Of a stretch of 64,000 nt of DNA, positions 17,489-26,773 are shown in pieces (within the stretch, counting starts at the first letter, position 1; every line of letters starts with the position of its first letter). The notes beneath the pieces are model-generated. The model had not been told where the DNA came from. It searched no databases and was given only the letters and a program-made list of their open reading frames with translations. Position numbers and translations under genes: made by a program. The DNA is taken from the NCBI RefSeq assembly GCF_019744875.1, contig NZ_JAIETU010000002.1, positions 558,001-622,000 on the forward strand, read 5' to 3'. Source of the stretch: Hyphomicrobium sp. (GTDB taxonomy: Bacteria > Pseudomonadota > Alphaproteobacteria > Rhizobiales > Hyphomicrobiaceae).

Positions 17489-18232
17489 ATGGACCAGCTT
17501 CTCGGCATCGCAGGCGGATTGGGGCTGGGCCTCGCAAGCACGCTGCATTGCGCGGGCATGTGCGGCGGACTGAGCGCCAGCCTGCTCCACTTCGGAGGCG
17601 CGCGCAGCACCGGTGAAACCATCCGGATCGCGGCGATCACACATGCCGGGCGCATCGTTTCGTACGCTCTGGCCGGCGCGATCGCCGGCAGCATCGGCAC
17701 GCCGGCGATCGCGTGGCTCGACCGCGAGGTCGCGTTCAGATTGGCGCAATGGGCAAGTGCGGCGGCGCTCATGTGGATCGGGCTTTCGACGGCGGGGCTG
17801 CTGCCGTCGATCTCCGTGCTGGATCGGCTGCTGGCTCCCATTTCGAATGGGCTCGCGCGCGTGCCCCGGCCGCGCTCTCACCCCTACGCCACGGCGCTGG
17901 CCGGTGGCCTCGCCTGGGGGCTGATGCCGTGCGCCATGGTGTACGGCGCGCTGTTCACGGCGCTGCTCAGCGGATCCGCGCTCGGCGGCGGCGCGATCAT
18001 GCTGGCCTTCGGGGTCGGCACACTGCCGGGGCTTGCCGCCACCGTCGCCGGGTATCGCTCGCTCACGGCGCTTGCTGCACATAAGGGGCTGCGGCTTGCG
18101 GCCGGGCTCGCCATTGGTCTTCTCGGCTTTCTCACGGTGTGGGCGCCGCATGGAGACTCGGGCGCGATCTGCGCGCCCGCCGCGCCTTCCGTGTTGACCC
18201 AGGTCAAAAGCCCGCCCGGGCATCTCCCCTAA
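17489..18232 (+). CDS. Sulfite exporter TauE/SafE-family (DsbD_2-type) membrane protein
   Basis: A 247-residue protein with about six membrane helices. The conserved Cys motifs are LHCAGMCGG (20-28) and LMPCAMVYGAL (~149). Proteins of this type are often encoded near cbb3 oxidase genes and are suspected of roles in copper or thiol handling for cytochrome oxidase assembly; the substrate here is not known. A second FNR-type palindrome lies inside its 3' end and serves the next gene. Confidence 0.8.
   Translation: MDQLLGIAGGLGLGLASTLHCAGMCGGLSASLLHFGGARSTGETIRIAAITHAGRIVSYALAGAIAGSIGTPAIAWLDREVAFRLAQWASAAALMWIGLSTAGLLPSISVLDRLLAPISNGLARVPRPRSHPYATALAGGLAWGLMPCAMVYGALFTALLSGSALGGGAIMLAFGVGTLPGLAATVAGYRSLTALAAHKGLRLAAGLAIGLLGFLTVWAPHGDSGAICAPAAPSVLTQVKSPPGHLP
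18194..18207 (+). promoter_or_regulatory. Perfect FNR/FixK-type palindrome upstream of the cytochrome c pair
   Basis: TTGAC-CCAG-GTCAA, located within the last codons of the SafE-like gene. A weak -10 (TAAAGG, 18230-18235) sits at the class II spacing. The first cytochrome gene starts at 18263. Confidence 0.6.
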
Positions 18233-18262
18233 AGGTTACTCGACCATTCGGAGGATCGCCTC

Positions 18263-18607
18263 GTGCGCACATCGTCTCTCGCTTTTCTGCCTCTCGTCTC
18301 GCTGTTTGCTGCCGCCGCCTGCCCTGCCCTCGCCGATGACCGAGGCAAGGAGCGCGAAGGCGGCATCTACGCGCGAGCCCATTGCGCCGAGTGCCACGGC
18401 GTCGACGCCTCGGCCGAAGACTTTTCGCCGAATGCCGATGCGCCGGATTTCTCCGTTGTGGCCAATACGCCGGGAATGACCGAGATGGCCGTGCGCGTCT
18501 GGCTGCAGACCTCGCATCCCACCATGCCGGATTTCATTATTCCGGAGGAGGTGCGCGCCAACCTCGCAGCCTACATCATGAGCCTGAAGGCGGAGCCGAG
18601 CCGGTGA
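18263..18607 (+). CDS. Small monoheme cytochrome c
   Basis: A 114-residue periplasmic electron carrier with a signal peptide (residues 1-24, cleavage near ALA-DD). The single heme site is CAECH (~45-49), and the likely Met ligand lies in HPTMPDF. The start is GTG 18263 with GGAGG 8 nt upstream. It is coupled to a second monoheme cytochrome through a GTGA overlap, and an FNR-type box precedes the pair. A role in low-oxygen respiration, perhaps delivering electrons to the cbb3 oxidase encoded nearby, is inferred. Confidence 0.85.
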   Translation: MRTSSLAFLPLVSLFAAAACPALADDRGKEREGGIYARAHCAECHGVDASAEDFSPNADAPDFSVVANTPGMTEMAVRVWLQTSHPTMPDFIIPEEVRANLAAYIMSLKAEPSR

Positions 18608-18942
18608 GTGTTTCGCGGCACGGTTCATATTCCGCGTTTGCCGGGTTCATCTTGGCAAGCCTCTCGGTGACCTTGCCGGTCGCGGCGGCCGATCCGTCGC
18701 AGATCGATGCGGGGCGGCATGCGCTCGACACACGCTGCAGCCGGTGCCATGCGATCGGGCCGGAGGGTCAAAGCCCGCATGCCCAAGCGCCGCCCTTCCG
18801 CGATTTGATGAAGCGCTATCCGCCCGAGAATCTCGCGGAGGCGCTCGCCGAAGGCATCGTATCGGGTCATCCCGATATGCCCGAGTACGTGCTCTCGCCG
18901 GAAGAGATCGAGGCCGTCATGGCCTATCTGCACACGCTATGA
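18604..18942 (+). CDS. Small monoheme cytochrome c
   Basis: A 112-residue protein starting at GTG 18604, which overlaps the preceding stop (GTGA). It has a signal peptide (through ~PVAAAD, residue 28) and one heme site, CSRCH (~42-46). The likely distal Met is in GHPDMPEY. It differs in sequence from the first cytochrome of the pair, so this is not a recent tandem duplication. Confidence 0.83.
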   Translation: MSVSRHGSYSAFAGFILASLSVTLPVAAADPSQIDAGRHALDTRCSRCHAIGPEGQSPHAQAPPFRDLMKRYPPENLAEALAEGIVSGHPDMPEYVLSPEEIEAVMAYLHTL

Positions 18943-19130
18943 CGGCTGCGTGCGCCGGCGGCTCTGGTTTGGCCGACCGGCGGGGCATCGCCTGATACCT
19001 CCCCTCGGCCGCGTTCTCTCGGCCGCGCAGCATCAAAAGCGCCTTGTCCGGTCCCGTTGCCTGATCTATGCCTCGGCGCAGTCCGCACGCGCAGCGTTCG
19101 CGTGCACCCTTGCTCGCCGGGATGGAGTTG

Positions 19131-20777
19131 ATGGCCGACGACGCACTGCCATTCGATCCGACGCGGGGTAGCGCCGTGGCGCTGGCGCAGGCGCAAGTGG
19201 CCGCCATTCTCGCCATCGCGGCGGACGCCATCATTTCACTCGACGAGTCTCTCTGCATCACGCTGTTCAACGACGGCGCGGCGCAGATCTTCGGATACAG
19301 CAAGGAGGAAATCCTCGGACAGCGGCTCGATCTGCTGATCCCAGAGCGCATGCGCGCCAACCACCGCCACCACGTCGCGGATTTCTCGGCTTCCCCCGTG
19401 CCCTCGAAGAAGATGGGCGAACGGCAGGAGATCTTCGCGCGGCGCAAGGACGGATCGGAGTTTCCGGCCGAGGCCTCGATCGCCAAGCAGGTGATCAACG
19501 GGCGCCGGGTCTACATGGTGGTGCTGCGGGACGTGACCGAGCGGCGGCAGGCGGAAGTGGCGCTGGCGGCCGCGAACGGAGCGCTCGAAGCCCGCGTTGC
19601 CGATCGCACGCGCGCACTCGAAGCCGAGATCCGTCGCCGCGAGGAAACGCATGCGGCGCTGATCCAGGCGCAGCGCATGGAAGCCTTCGGCCAGCTCACG
19701 GGCGGCATCGCGCACGACTTCAACAACCTGCTCACGATCATCACGGGCAATCTCGAACTGCTGGGCAACGAGCATTCGCAGTTGCATCAAGCCGCATTCC
19801 TGAAACGGGCGACTGACGCGGCCGAAATGGGCGCGGCCCTGACGCGGCGGCTGCTCACGTTCGCGCGGCGGCGCCACCTGATGCCGCAGATCCTCGACGT
19901 CAACGAGCTGATCCTCAACCTGACCGAGATCCTGCAGCGCTCGCTCGGCGAGCCCGTCTCGCTCACCACGGTGCTGGCGGGCAGCGCGTGGCGCATTCGC
20001 GCGGACCGGAGTGAGCTCGAAAACGCCATCCTCAATCTCGCGCTCAACGCACGCGACGCGATGCCGGCCGGCGGCAATCTCGTCATCGAAAGCCGCAACG
20101 TGACGGCGGAGCAGGCCGGTCTTTCTCCGGACGGCGAGTTCGTTCTGATTTCAGTGAGCGACACGGGCGACGGCATGCCGCCGGAGGTGCTGGAGCGGGC
20201 GTTCGAGCCCTTTTTCACCACCAAGGAGCCGGGACGCGGCACGGGCCTCGGGCTCAGCTCCGTCTACGGGTTTGCCGAGCAATCGGGCGGGCACGTCACC
20301 ATCGACAGCGCACCCGGGCGCGGCGCGACGATCAATCTGTATCTGCCGCGCGCGGCCGAAGTCTCGCAGGACACCGGCGTGGTGGCCGAGGCCGTTCCCC
20401 TTTCGGAGAACAGCGAGGTCGTGCTCGTCGTCGAGGACAATCCGGATGTGCGCGAGTTGACGATGCAGCGCGTCGAGGGGCTCGGGTACGTCGTGCGCGA
20501 GGCGGAAAACGGCCGGGCTGCCGTCGCAATCCTGAAGAGCGGCGAAGCCATCGACATCGTGCTCAGCGACATCGTCATGGCGGGCGGACTGTCCGGCTAT
20601 GAACTCGGGCGATGGGTTCAGGCGAACCGGCCCAGCATCCCGGTGCTGCTGACCACCGGGTATGCGGCCGAGGAAGCCCGCCCCGATGCCGCCGATTTCC
20701 CCATTCTGCGCAAACCGTACAAGCGCGCCGAACTCGCCAACGCACTCCGGGACGCGCTGGCGGCTAGAGCCGTTTGA
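19131..20777 (+). CDS. PAS-domain hybrid sensor histidine kinase
   Basis: A cytosolic sensor of 548 residues from ATG 19131 (GGAG site); ATG codons at 19122 and 19068 are alternatives. A PAS domain (~22-140) is followed by a coiled linker, the kinase domain with phospho-His195 in GGIAHDFNNLLT, an ATPase domain (DTGDGMPPE; GTGLGLS), and a C-terminal receiver with predicted phospho-Asp480 (VLSDIVM). There are no membrane helices, so the signal is internal (redox, a gas or a small molecule; no heme-binding His was identified). Its 3' end overlaps the convergent regulator gene by 14 nt. Confidence 0.88.
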   Translation: MADDALPFDPTRGSAVALAQAQVAAILAIAADAIISLDESLCITLFNDGAAQIFGYSKEEILGQRLDLLIPERMRANHRHHVADFSASPVPSKKMGERQEIFARRKDGSEFPAEASIAKQVINGRRVYMVVLRDVTERRQAEVALAAANGALEARVADRTRALEAEIRRREETHAALIQAQRMEAFGQLTGGIAHDFNNLLTIITGNLELLGNEHSQLHQAAFLKRATDAAEMGAALTRRLLTFARRRHLMPQILDVNELILNLTEILQRSLGEPVSLTTVLAGSAWRIRADRSELENAILNLALNARDAMPAGGNLVIESRNVTAEQAGLSPDGEFVLISVSDTGDGMPPEVLERAFEPFFTTKEPGRGTGLGLSSVYGFAEQSGGHVTIDSAPGRGATINLYLPRAAEVSQDTGVVAEAVPLSENSEVVLVVEDNPDVRELTMQRVEGLGYVVREAENGRAAVAILKSGEAIDIVLSDIVMAGGLSGYELGRWVQANRPSIPVLLTTGYAAEEARPDAADFPILRKPYKRAELANALRDALAARAV

Positions 20778-21489
20778 CGTCGCCCGCAAACACGTAGCCC
20801 ACGCCACGGACCGTCTTGACGAGTTGGGGGCGCTCGCTATCCGGCTCGATCTTGCGGCGCAGCCTGGCGACGAGCGCATCGATCGAGCGATCCAGCGGCG
20901 TCCAGTCGTGGCCCTTGAGCATGTCCATCAGCTCATCGCGCGAGAGAACGCGGCCGGGGCGCTGCACCAGGATCGCCAGAAGATTGAACTCGGCCGTCGT
21001 CAGCTCGCAACGGTCGCCCGCGGGATTGCGCACCTCGCGCCGCGGCAGGTCCAGAGACCAGCCTTCGAACGTAAAGCGCGGCCCGCCGGTTGACCGCGGC
21101 TCGGGCGCCGCGCTTGCGTCCGCCGCCTGGTAGCGGCGCAGTACGGCGCGCACGCGCGCCACCACCTCGCGCATCAGGAACGGCTTGGCGATGTAGTCGT
21201 CGGCCCCGAGCTCGAGACCCACGACGCGATCGATCGGATCGCCCTTTCCGGTAATCATGATAATCGGCGTGTTGCGCTTGGCGCGCAGATCGCGGGCGAC
21301 CTTGAGGCCGTCCTCGCCCCCCAGCTTGAGATCGAGCGTCATGAGGCCGATAGAATGGGCCGTAAGCTGATCATCGGCGTCGGCACCGTTGCCGGCCTCG
21401 ACGACGGCGAACCCCTCCGCCTCCAGGCCCGCACGCAAGAGGGCCCGCACGTCTGGCTCGTCGTCCACGATGAGGATGGTGTCGGTCAT
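20764..21489 (-). CDS. OmpR/PhoB-type response regulator
   Basis: A 241-residue regulator: receiver domain (1-120) with phospho-acceptor Asp53 (TLDLKLGG), acid pair DDEP at 9-12 and Lys in AKPF, then a winged-helix DNA-binding domain (~150-235, ending VKTVRGVGYVF). Start ATG 21489 fits the family; upstream frame is non-conserved. It is tail-to-tail with the hybrid kinase, overlapping by 14 nt. The kinase may be its partner, but opposite orientation makes that unproven. Confidence 0.88.
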   Translation of the reverse strand: MTDTILIVDDEPDVRALLRAGLEAEGFAVVEAGNGADADDQLTAHSIGLMTLDLKLGGEDGLKVARDLRAKRNTPIIMITGKGDPIDRVVGLELGADDYIAKPFLMREVVARVRAVLRRYQAADASAAPEPRSTGGPRFTFEGWSLDLPRREVRNPAGDRCELTTAEFNLLAILVQRPGRVLSRDELMDMLKGHDWTPLDRSIDALVARLRRKIEPDSERPQLVKTVRGVGYVFAGDVKRL

Positions 21490-21652
21490 GATGCGTTCCG
21501 TCGATACGGCAGCAGATCTCTGGTGAACAGCGGGCATGCGGCCGCTGTCACATCATGTCACACATTCGCACACGCGCGGCATACACCCGGCACCGCCGTC
21601 GGGTTTTCTGCACCCCTTGCTTCAAGTGTGACGGATTCCGGCAGGAGCTTCT

Positions 21653-22300
21653 GTGACCACCTCGCAAAACAGCGAAACCCTGTCTCTCACCCCGGCCGGC
21701 CTGCCGTTCGCGCCGCCCGATCCCAGCGTGGGCCTTCACGCCCCGGCCAATTCTGCCCCGTCCGCCTCCGGCAGCCGGCAACGCTATGTCGTCGGCGTCT
21801 TCATCTTGCGCTCGGATGCCTCGCGCGCGGTCGCGGAACTGGCGAGGGTCCCCTGCGAGGTTCTCGTCGTGTCGGCGGCGCCCGTCGAGCCATCGGTGTG
21901 GACGGCACGCCAGGGCGTGACCTTCCGCCAAGTCGATCAGGCGACGGCGCTCTCCGACTTCACCGCGATCCTGAGCGCCTCTCCGTGCTTTTCCGTTCTC
22001 GGGCCGAGCGGCGAATCCGATCCCGTCACGGCGGGGCGCACCGTGGGCGTCGCCCGGCACTTCGATTCACTCGTGCGCCACCTTGCCTCCGACGCCACCG
22101 TCATTCTGGTGCAGGCGGGCGGGCAGGACGCATATCTTCGGGCATCGCGCATTCTGCTCGACGGCAAATGCGTGATGCTGGTGACGCATGACGTCAGGCA
22201 GACCGAGCACCCGGCCGACCGGGCGCACGTGGACACGGACGCGTGCTGCCAGAACTGCACGAGCAGAACGTGCGGCAAGCTTCCTCTGCCACTCGAATAA
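21653..22300 (+). CDS. Hypothetical protein with C-terminal cysteine cluster
   Basis: A 215-residue protein starting at GTG 21653 with AGGAG upstream. The first ~40 residues are Pro/Ser-rich and probably disordered. The middle (~43-190) has alternating hydrophobic strands and helices, suggesting an alpha/beta fold. The tail carries Cys198, Cys199, Cys202 and Cys207 (CCQNCTSRTC), a possible metal or Fe-S site. No signal peptide or membrane helix is seen. It lies next to the convergent cbb3 assembly genes. Family not recognised. Confidence 0.6.
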   Translation: MTTSQNSETLSLTPAGLPFAPPDPSVGLHAPANSAPSASGSRQRYVVGVFILRSDASRAVAELARVPCEVLVVSAAPVEPSVWTARQGVTFRQVDQATALSDFTAILSASPCFSVLGPSGESDPVTAGRTVGVARHFDSLVRHLASDATVILVQAGGQDAYLRASRILLDGKCVMLVTHDVRQTEHPADRAHVDTDACCQNCTSRTCGKLPLPLE

Positions 22301-22353
22301 AGATCTCGCGCATCGCGCGCGCCAGCTTTTGGGCTGCTCTTCCTTAGTCTTCG

Positions 22354-22518
22354 CTAGGGCTTCGGCGGCTGCGACGGCTCTTCGTCGTCCTGGATGGCGC
22401 GCCAGCCGGATCCCTCGAGGTCGTTGAATTGACCTGAGTTCAACGACCAGATGAAGGCCGCGAGGCCCAGTCCGCCGAGAGCGAGTGCGCACGGGATCAA
22501 CCAGGCCAAAGCGCTCAT
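22354..22518 (-). CDS. ccoS: cbb3-type cytochrome oxidase assembly protein CcoS
   Basis: A 54-residue single-span membrane protein (LIPCALALGGLGLAAFIWSL) with the family's SGQFNDLEG motif just after the helix. CcoS is needed for cofactor insertion during cbb3 maturation. Its ATG overlaps the ccoI stop by 4 nt. It is the last gene of the ccoNOQPGHIS operon. Confidence 0.92.
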   Translation of the reverse strand: MSALAWLIPCALALGGLGLAAFIWSLNSGQFNDLEGSGWRAIQDDEEPSQPPKP

Positions 22519-24749
22519 GCCGTTCTCCTCAAGGATTCCAGCGGAAGATTTCGCCCCCTGAGCCGCAGGGCGTTCGCGGTCACGGCAATCGACGACAGCG
22601 ACATCGCAAGGGCTGCGATCAGCGGCGTGACGTAGCCCGCCATGGCGAGCGGGACGAAGACGACGTTGTAGCCGATGGCGATGGCGAAGTTCTCGAACGA
22701 CATGCGCTGCGCGGCGCGCGCGACAGTCATCGTCTCCAGTATCGGCGCGAGCGGCTGGCCCTGGAACACGGCATCGGCGGCGGTCTGGCTGATGTCGGCC
22801 GCGGTCGAGGGCGAGAGCGAAGCGTGCGCGGCCGCAAGGGCCGGCGCGTCGTTCAGGCCATCGCCCACCATGAGCACTTTTCTGCCGCGTGCCTTCAGGT
22901 CTTCGATGAAGCAGATTTTTCCGTTTGGCTTGATGCCCGCCCATGCGTCGGCAATCCCAACAGCCTGCGCGACGGCGTTGACGGTCGTCTCCCGGTCGCC
23001 CGACAGAAGCGCCACGCGATAGCCGGCCAGCTTGAGAGCGGATACGACGTCGCGCGCGCCGGGACGCACGGCATCCTCGAATTCAAAGTTCGCGATCTCG
23101 CCGTTGGCATCCGCAAAGCGGAGCGACCCGGTGCGCCCGCCCGAGGGATCGCCGGACTTGATCCATTCGGCCGAGCCGAGCCGGATCTCGCCCGCAGGAG
23201 ATGCTGCCGCGAGCCCGGATCCCGGGATCTCGACCACGCCCGAGGCCGCGGCAATCGTCAAACCCCGTTCGCGCGCGGCCCTGACCACCGCCCGCGAATA
23301 GGGATGGCGACTTGCGACCGCAAGCGACGCTGCCTTGGCGAGGACTGCGTCTGAGAGCTCGCTGCCGTTGCGCAGCACCGGCTCGCCGCGCGTCAGCGTG
23401 CCCGTCTTGTCGAACACGACCGTATCGACCTCGGCCAGCCGTTCGAGCCCATCGGCGGCTTTCACGATCACGCCCTTCGCGAACAGGCGGCTGGTGGCGG
23501 CCACCTGGACCGCCGGGACGGCAAGCGCCAGCGCGCACGGACACGTGATGATCAGCACGGCGACTGCGTAGGTCAGCGACAGCTCCCAGCCCGCACCGGC
23601 CAGCATCCAGCCGGCGAACGTGAGCGCGCCGAGCACGTGGACGGCCGGGGCGTAGAGACGCGAGGCGCGATCCGCGAGCCGGACGTACTGCCCTCGCCCC
23701 TGCTCGGCCGCCTGCATGAGGCGGGCGATTTCGGCAAGCAGCGTGCTGTCGTCGGTCGCCGTTGCCTGGACCGTCACGGCGCGCGTCATGTTGACGGTGC
23801 CAGCGTGAACGTCGGCACCAGGCTTCGCCCATCGCGGCAGCGTCTCGCCGGTGATCAGGCTCTCGTCGATTTCGCTCTCGCCTTCGACGATGCGGCCGTC
23901 GACGGGGATGCGTTCACCGGCCGCGACCTGCACGCGCATGCCGGGTGTCAGCGCGCGCGCCGCCATGCGCCGGGCGGTGCCATCAGACCCGATGACCGTT
24001 GCGGTCAGGGATTTGAGACCGATCAGGTTCTCCGCCGCGCCCCGCGCCTTGAGGCGCACGTGCTCGTCGAGATAGCGGCCGATGAGAAGGAAGAACGTCA
24101 GCATGATCGCGGCATCGAAGTAGACCTGATGCGATCCCCGGAAGGTCTGAAACAGGCTCATGCCCGTCGCGAGCACGATGCCGAGAGAGATCGGCACGTC
24201 CATGTTGAGGCGCCGGGCGCCGATGGCCGCTTTGGCGGAGCGAAAGAACGGTTGCGCCGAATAGGCAATCGCCGGCATCGCGATCAGCGCCGACAGCCAG
24301 TGGAACAACGATGCGGCCGCCGCATCCATATCGCTGGCCGCACCGGCCCAGACCGATACCGACAGCAGCATCACGTTGGCGGCCGCAAAGCCCGCCACAC
24401 CCAGGCGGCGCAGCAAATCGTCGGCGCGCCGGTTCTCCTGCTCGCTGCTGCCTTCGATCGCTTCGGCGGCCTTGAAGCCGGCAGCCCCGATTACATCGAC
24501 CAGAGCCTGGGAATCGGTGACGGCGGCGTCAAAGGCGATGCTGACGCGCCGGGTCGAAAGATTGACGCGCCCTTCGCGCACGCCGGGCGTGCGGCGCAGA
24601 GCGCGCTCGATCGTGGTCATGCACGCGCCGCAGTGCATATCTTCGACGACAAGCGAGACCGATTGCGGGCGCTCCGTGCGATTGGCCCGCTCCGCGCGGC
24701 TCGGAAGCGGTACATCAGCGGCGGCGTGTGCGTTCAGGGCGCGACCCAT
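22515..24749 (-). CDS. ccoI: Copper-exporting P1B-type ATPase CcoI/FixI for cbb3 oxidase assembly
   Basis: A 744-residue inner-membrane pump that supplies copper for the CuB site of cbb3 oxidase. An N-terminal heavy-metal domain has MHCGACM (~38-44). The transmembrane CPC motif (ITCPCALALAVP), TGE actuator loop, phosphorylation motif DKTGTLT and the hinge MVGDGLNDAPAL are all intact. The start overlaps the ccoH 3' end by 16 nt, indicating coupled translation. Confidence 0.95.
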   Translation of the reverse strand: MGRALNAHAAADVPLPSRAERANRTERPQSVSLVVEDMHCGACMTTIERALRRTPGVREGRVNLSTRRVSIAFDAAVTDSQALVDVIGAAGFKAAEAIEGSSEQENRRADDLLRRLGVAGFAAANVMLLSVSVWAGAASDMDAAAASLFHWLSALIAMPAIAYSAQPFFRSAKAAIGARRLNMDVPISLGIVLATGMSLFQTFRGSHQVYFDAAIMLTFFLLIGRYLDEHVRLKARGAAENLIGLKSLTATVIGSDGTARRMAARALTPGMRVQVAAGERIPVDGRIVEGESEIDESLITGETLPRWAKPGADVHAGTVNMTRAVTVQATATDDSTLLAEIARLMQAAEQGRGQYVRLADRASRLYAPAVHVLGALTFAGWMLAGAGWELSLTYAVAVLIITCPCALALAVPAVQVAATSRLFAKGVIVKAADGLERLAEVDTVVFDKTGTLTRGEPVLRNGSELSDAVLAKAASLAVASRHPYSRAVVRAARERGLTIAAASGVVEIPGSGLAAASPAGEIRLGSAEWIKSGDPSGGRTGSLRFADANGEIANFEFEDAVRPGARDVVSALKLAGYRVALLSGDRETTVNAVAQAVGIADAWAGIKPNGKICFIEDLKARGRKVLMVGDGLNDAPALAAAHASLSPSTAADISQTAADAVFQGQPLAPILETMTVARAAQRMSFENFAIAIGYNVVFVPLAMAGYVTPLIAALAMSLSSIAVTANALRLRGRNLPLESLRRTA

Positions 24750-25246
24750 AGGCGTCTCCTGGTTTCGTAGACGGGGATCGCCGGATCGCCGCCGTCCGCT
24801 ATGACGCGCACGTCCGCGATCCAGGTGCCACCCGCCAAGGGCGTGGTGACTGGGGCCTCGTAGACGCCGGGCGCAGTCTCGGCGAGGCGCAGCGCCATGT
24901 CGGCGCGGACCGTGGCCGGGCGTCCCAGCGTCGCATCGATGCGCAGGCCTGCGAGCGGCTTGCCGTCCGCCGCCCTGATCGAGACGCGCAGGCGTGACGC
25001 GTCGTCGGAGAGCGTGACCGTGTCGCCCCAGCCGAGGGACGACTGGCGCTTGGCGCGCTCGATGCGATCGTTGTAGGCGAGACCGTCCCGATAGGCGTTC
25101 GCGTTGTCGACGCCGCCGAACGTCGTGAGAGCTTTGTAGATCATCGTCGCATCAGCCACGATGATCACCGCGAAGAACGCGACCATGGCGGCGAGCACGT
25201 GTTTGCCGCGAAGGCCATCCTGCTGCGGCGGGGAAAGTGCGCTCAT
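24734..25246 (-). CDS. ccoH: cbb3 oxidase assembly protein CcoH/FixH
   Basis: A 170-residue protein with one N-terminal membrane helix (HVLAAMVAFFAVIIVADATMIY) and a periplasmic beta-rich domain. This is the FixH family, including the motif DNANAYRDGLAYNDRI after the helix. It assists cbb3 subunit assembly. It overlaps ccoG by 4 nt and ccoI by 16 nt. Confidence 0.93.
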   Translation of the reverse strand: MSALSPPQQDGLRGKHVLAAMVAFFAVIIVADATMIYKALTTFGGVDNANAYRDGLAYNDRIERAKRQSSLGWGDTVTLSDDASRLRVSIRAADGKPLAGLRIDATLGRPATVRADMALRLAETAPGVYEAPVTTPLAGGTWIADVRVIADGGDPAIPVYETRRRLWVAP

Positions 25247-26754
25247 CGTCCTGCGCTCCTGAATGATGTGTCGCGGGTCAGCCGGTCACCTGTCTCTTCG
25301 TCCGTTATGACGAGCTGCAGAGGCATGGAGCTTGCCGTGAGGCTTGCTTTCGCGCGGGCCGGCACGGTGACGTAGATCTTGAAGGCGCGTACCGCGCTCG
25401 CCTCGACAATCATGCCGGCCGCGCTCGTCTCCTGGCCCAGGATGGAGAACTCCGTCACGGGAAGGCCCTCGACGCTCAGATGATAGGTTCGGGCGCCGTG
25501 CGTCTTGTTCAGGATCTTGAGCGTGTAGCCGTTGCGGATGCCGCCGTCCGAGAGGCGCACGAACAGCGGGTTGCGATCCTCGATGACGCTGATCTCGACC
25601 GGCGAGCGCACAACCCATGCCCATCCCATGATGGCGAGCACGACGGCGATCAGCGCCGAGTACAGAACCGTGCGCGACCGCACGAATTGAACCGGACGGC
25701 GCTCGGCTTCCGACCGCGCATCCATGTTGCGGAAGGTCTCGTAGGCGATCAGACCCTGCGGGCGGCCGACCTTGCCCATGATGTCGTCACACGCGTCAAT
25801 GCAGAGCGCACACTGGATGCATTCGAGCTGGGCGCCATCTCGGATGTCGATGCCCATCGGGCAGACGGCGACGCAGGCCTTGCAGTCGACGCAGTCGCCG
25901 CGGCCGTCCCAGGTTTGCCCCTTCTTGTGCGGGCCGCGCGGTTCGCCGCGCAAATCGCGGTAGGAGACGAGAAGCGATTCGGAATCGAACATTGCCGCCT
26001 GGATGCGCGGCCACGGGCACATGTAGATGCAGACCTGCTCGCGGGCGATGCCGCCCAGCAGGTAGGTGGTCGCCGTGAACAGGGCCATGAAGACGTAGGC
26101 CACGCCCGGCGCGTCGCCCGTGACGAGCTCGGCGGCCAGTGTCGGTGCGTCACGGAAGTAGAACACCAGCACACCGCCGGTCGCGAGGCCGATCAGCATC
26201 CAGCTCGCGTGCGTCGCGGCCTTCTTCCAGATTTTCTCAATCGTCCAATCGCTCTGATCGAGGCGGATGCGCGCGTTGCGGTCGCCCTGCCAGAACCGCT
26301 CGACGGCGATCATGAGATCGGTCCATACGGTCTGCGGGCAGGCATATCCGCACCACATGCGCCCGGCGAGCGCGGTCACGAGAAACAGACCCAGCGCCGA
26401 GACGATCAGGATGCCCGTGATGAAGTACAGCTCCTGCGGCCAGATCTCGATCGGGCCGAAGAACAGGCGCTGGTTTGCGAAATCGAGCAGGAACGCCTGA
26501 TCGGGAAGACCGGGCCCCCGGTCCCAGCGGATCCACGGCAGGATGTAGTAGATGCCGAGGGTCACGACCATCACCGCCCACTTGATCGAGCGGAACGTGC
26601 CGTGGGCGCGCTTCGGGTAGATGGGCTGGCGCGCGGCATACAGGCTGCGCGCCTCCTTCGAGGAGACAGCATCGACAGCGATCCGCGCGACGCCCGGCGC
26701 GGCTTCGTCGGGCTCGTCGCGGATGAAACGGGACACGGGGTCCATGATGGTCAC
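25243..26754 (-). CDS. ccoG: CcoG/FixG membrane ferredoxin, cbb3 oxidase assembly
   Basis: A 503-residue inner-membrane protein with four to five helices in the first ~230 residues, including CGYACPQTVW. Two 4Fe-4S clusters follow (CVDCKACVAVCP and CIQCALCIDACD), and the C-terminal periplasmic domain is immunoglobulin-like. CcoG is a cupric reductase-type factor for cbb3 assembly. The start is GTG 26754 (AAGG site) or ATG 26745. It follows ccoP by 19 nt. Confidence 0.95.
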   Translation of the reverse strand: MTIMDPVSRFIRDEPDEAAPGVARIAVDAVSSKEARSLYAARQPIYPKRAHGTFRSIKWAVMVVTLGIYYILPWIRWDRGPGLPDQAFLLDFANQRLFFGPIEIWPQELYFITGILIVSALGLFLVTALAGRMWCGYACPQTVWTDLMIAVERFWQGDRNARIRLDQSDWTIEKIWKKAATHASWMLIGLATGGVLVFYFRDAPTLAAELVTGDAPGVAYVFMALFTATTYLLGGIAREQVCIYMCPWPRIQAAMFDSESLLVSYRDLRGEPRGPHKKGQTWDGRGDCVDCKACVAVCPMGIDIRDGAQLECIQCALCIDACDDIMGKVGRPQGLIAYETFRNMDARSEAERRPVQFVRSRTVLYSALIAVVLAIMGWAWVVRSPVEISVIEDRNPLFVRLSDGGIRNGYTLKILNKTHGARTYHLSVEGLPVTEFSILGQETSAAGMIVEASAVRAFKIYVTVPARAKASLTASSMPLQLVITDEETGDRLTRDTSFRSAGR

Positions 26755-26773
26755 GATGCCTTACCTTAGATCG

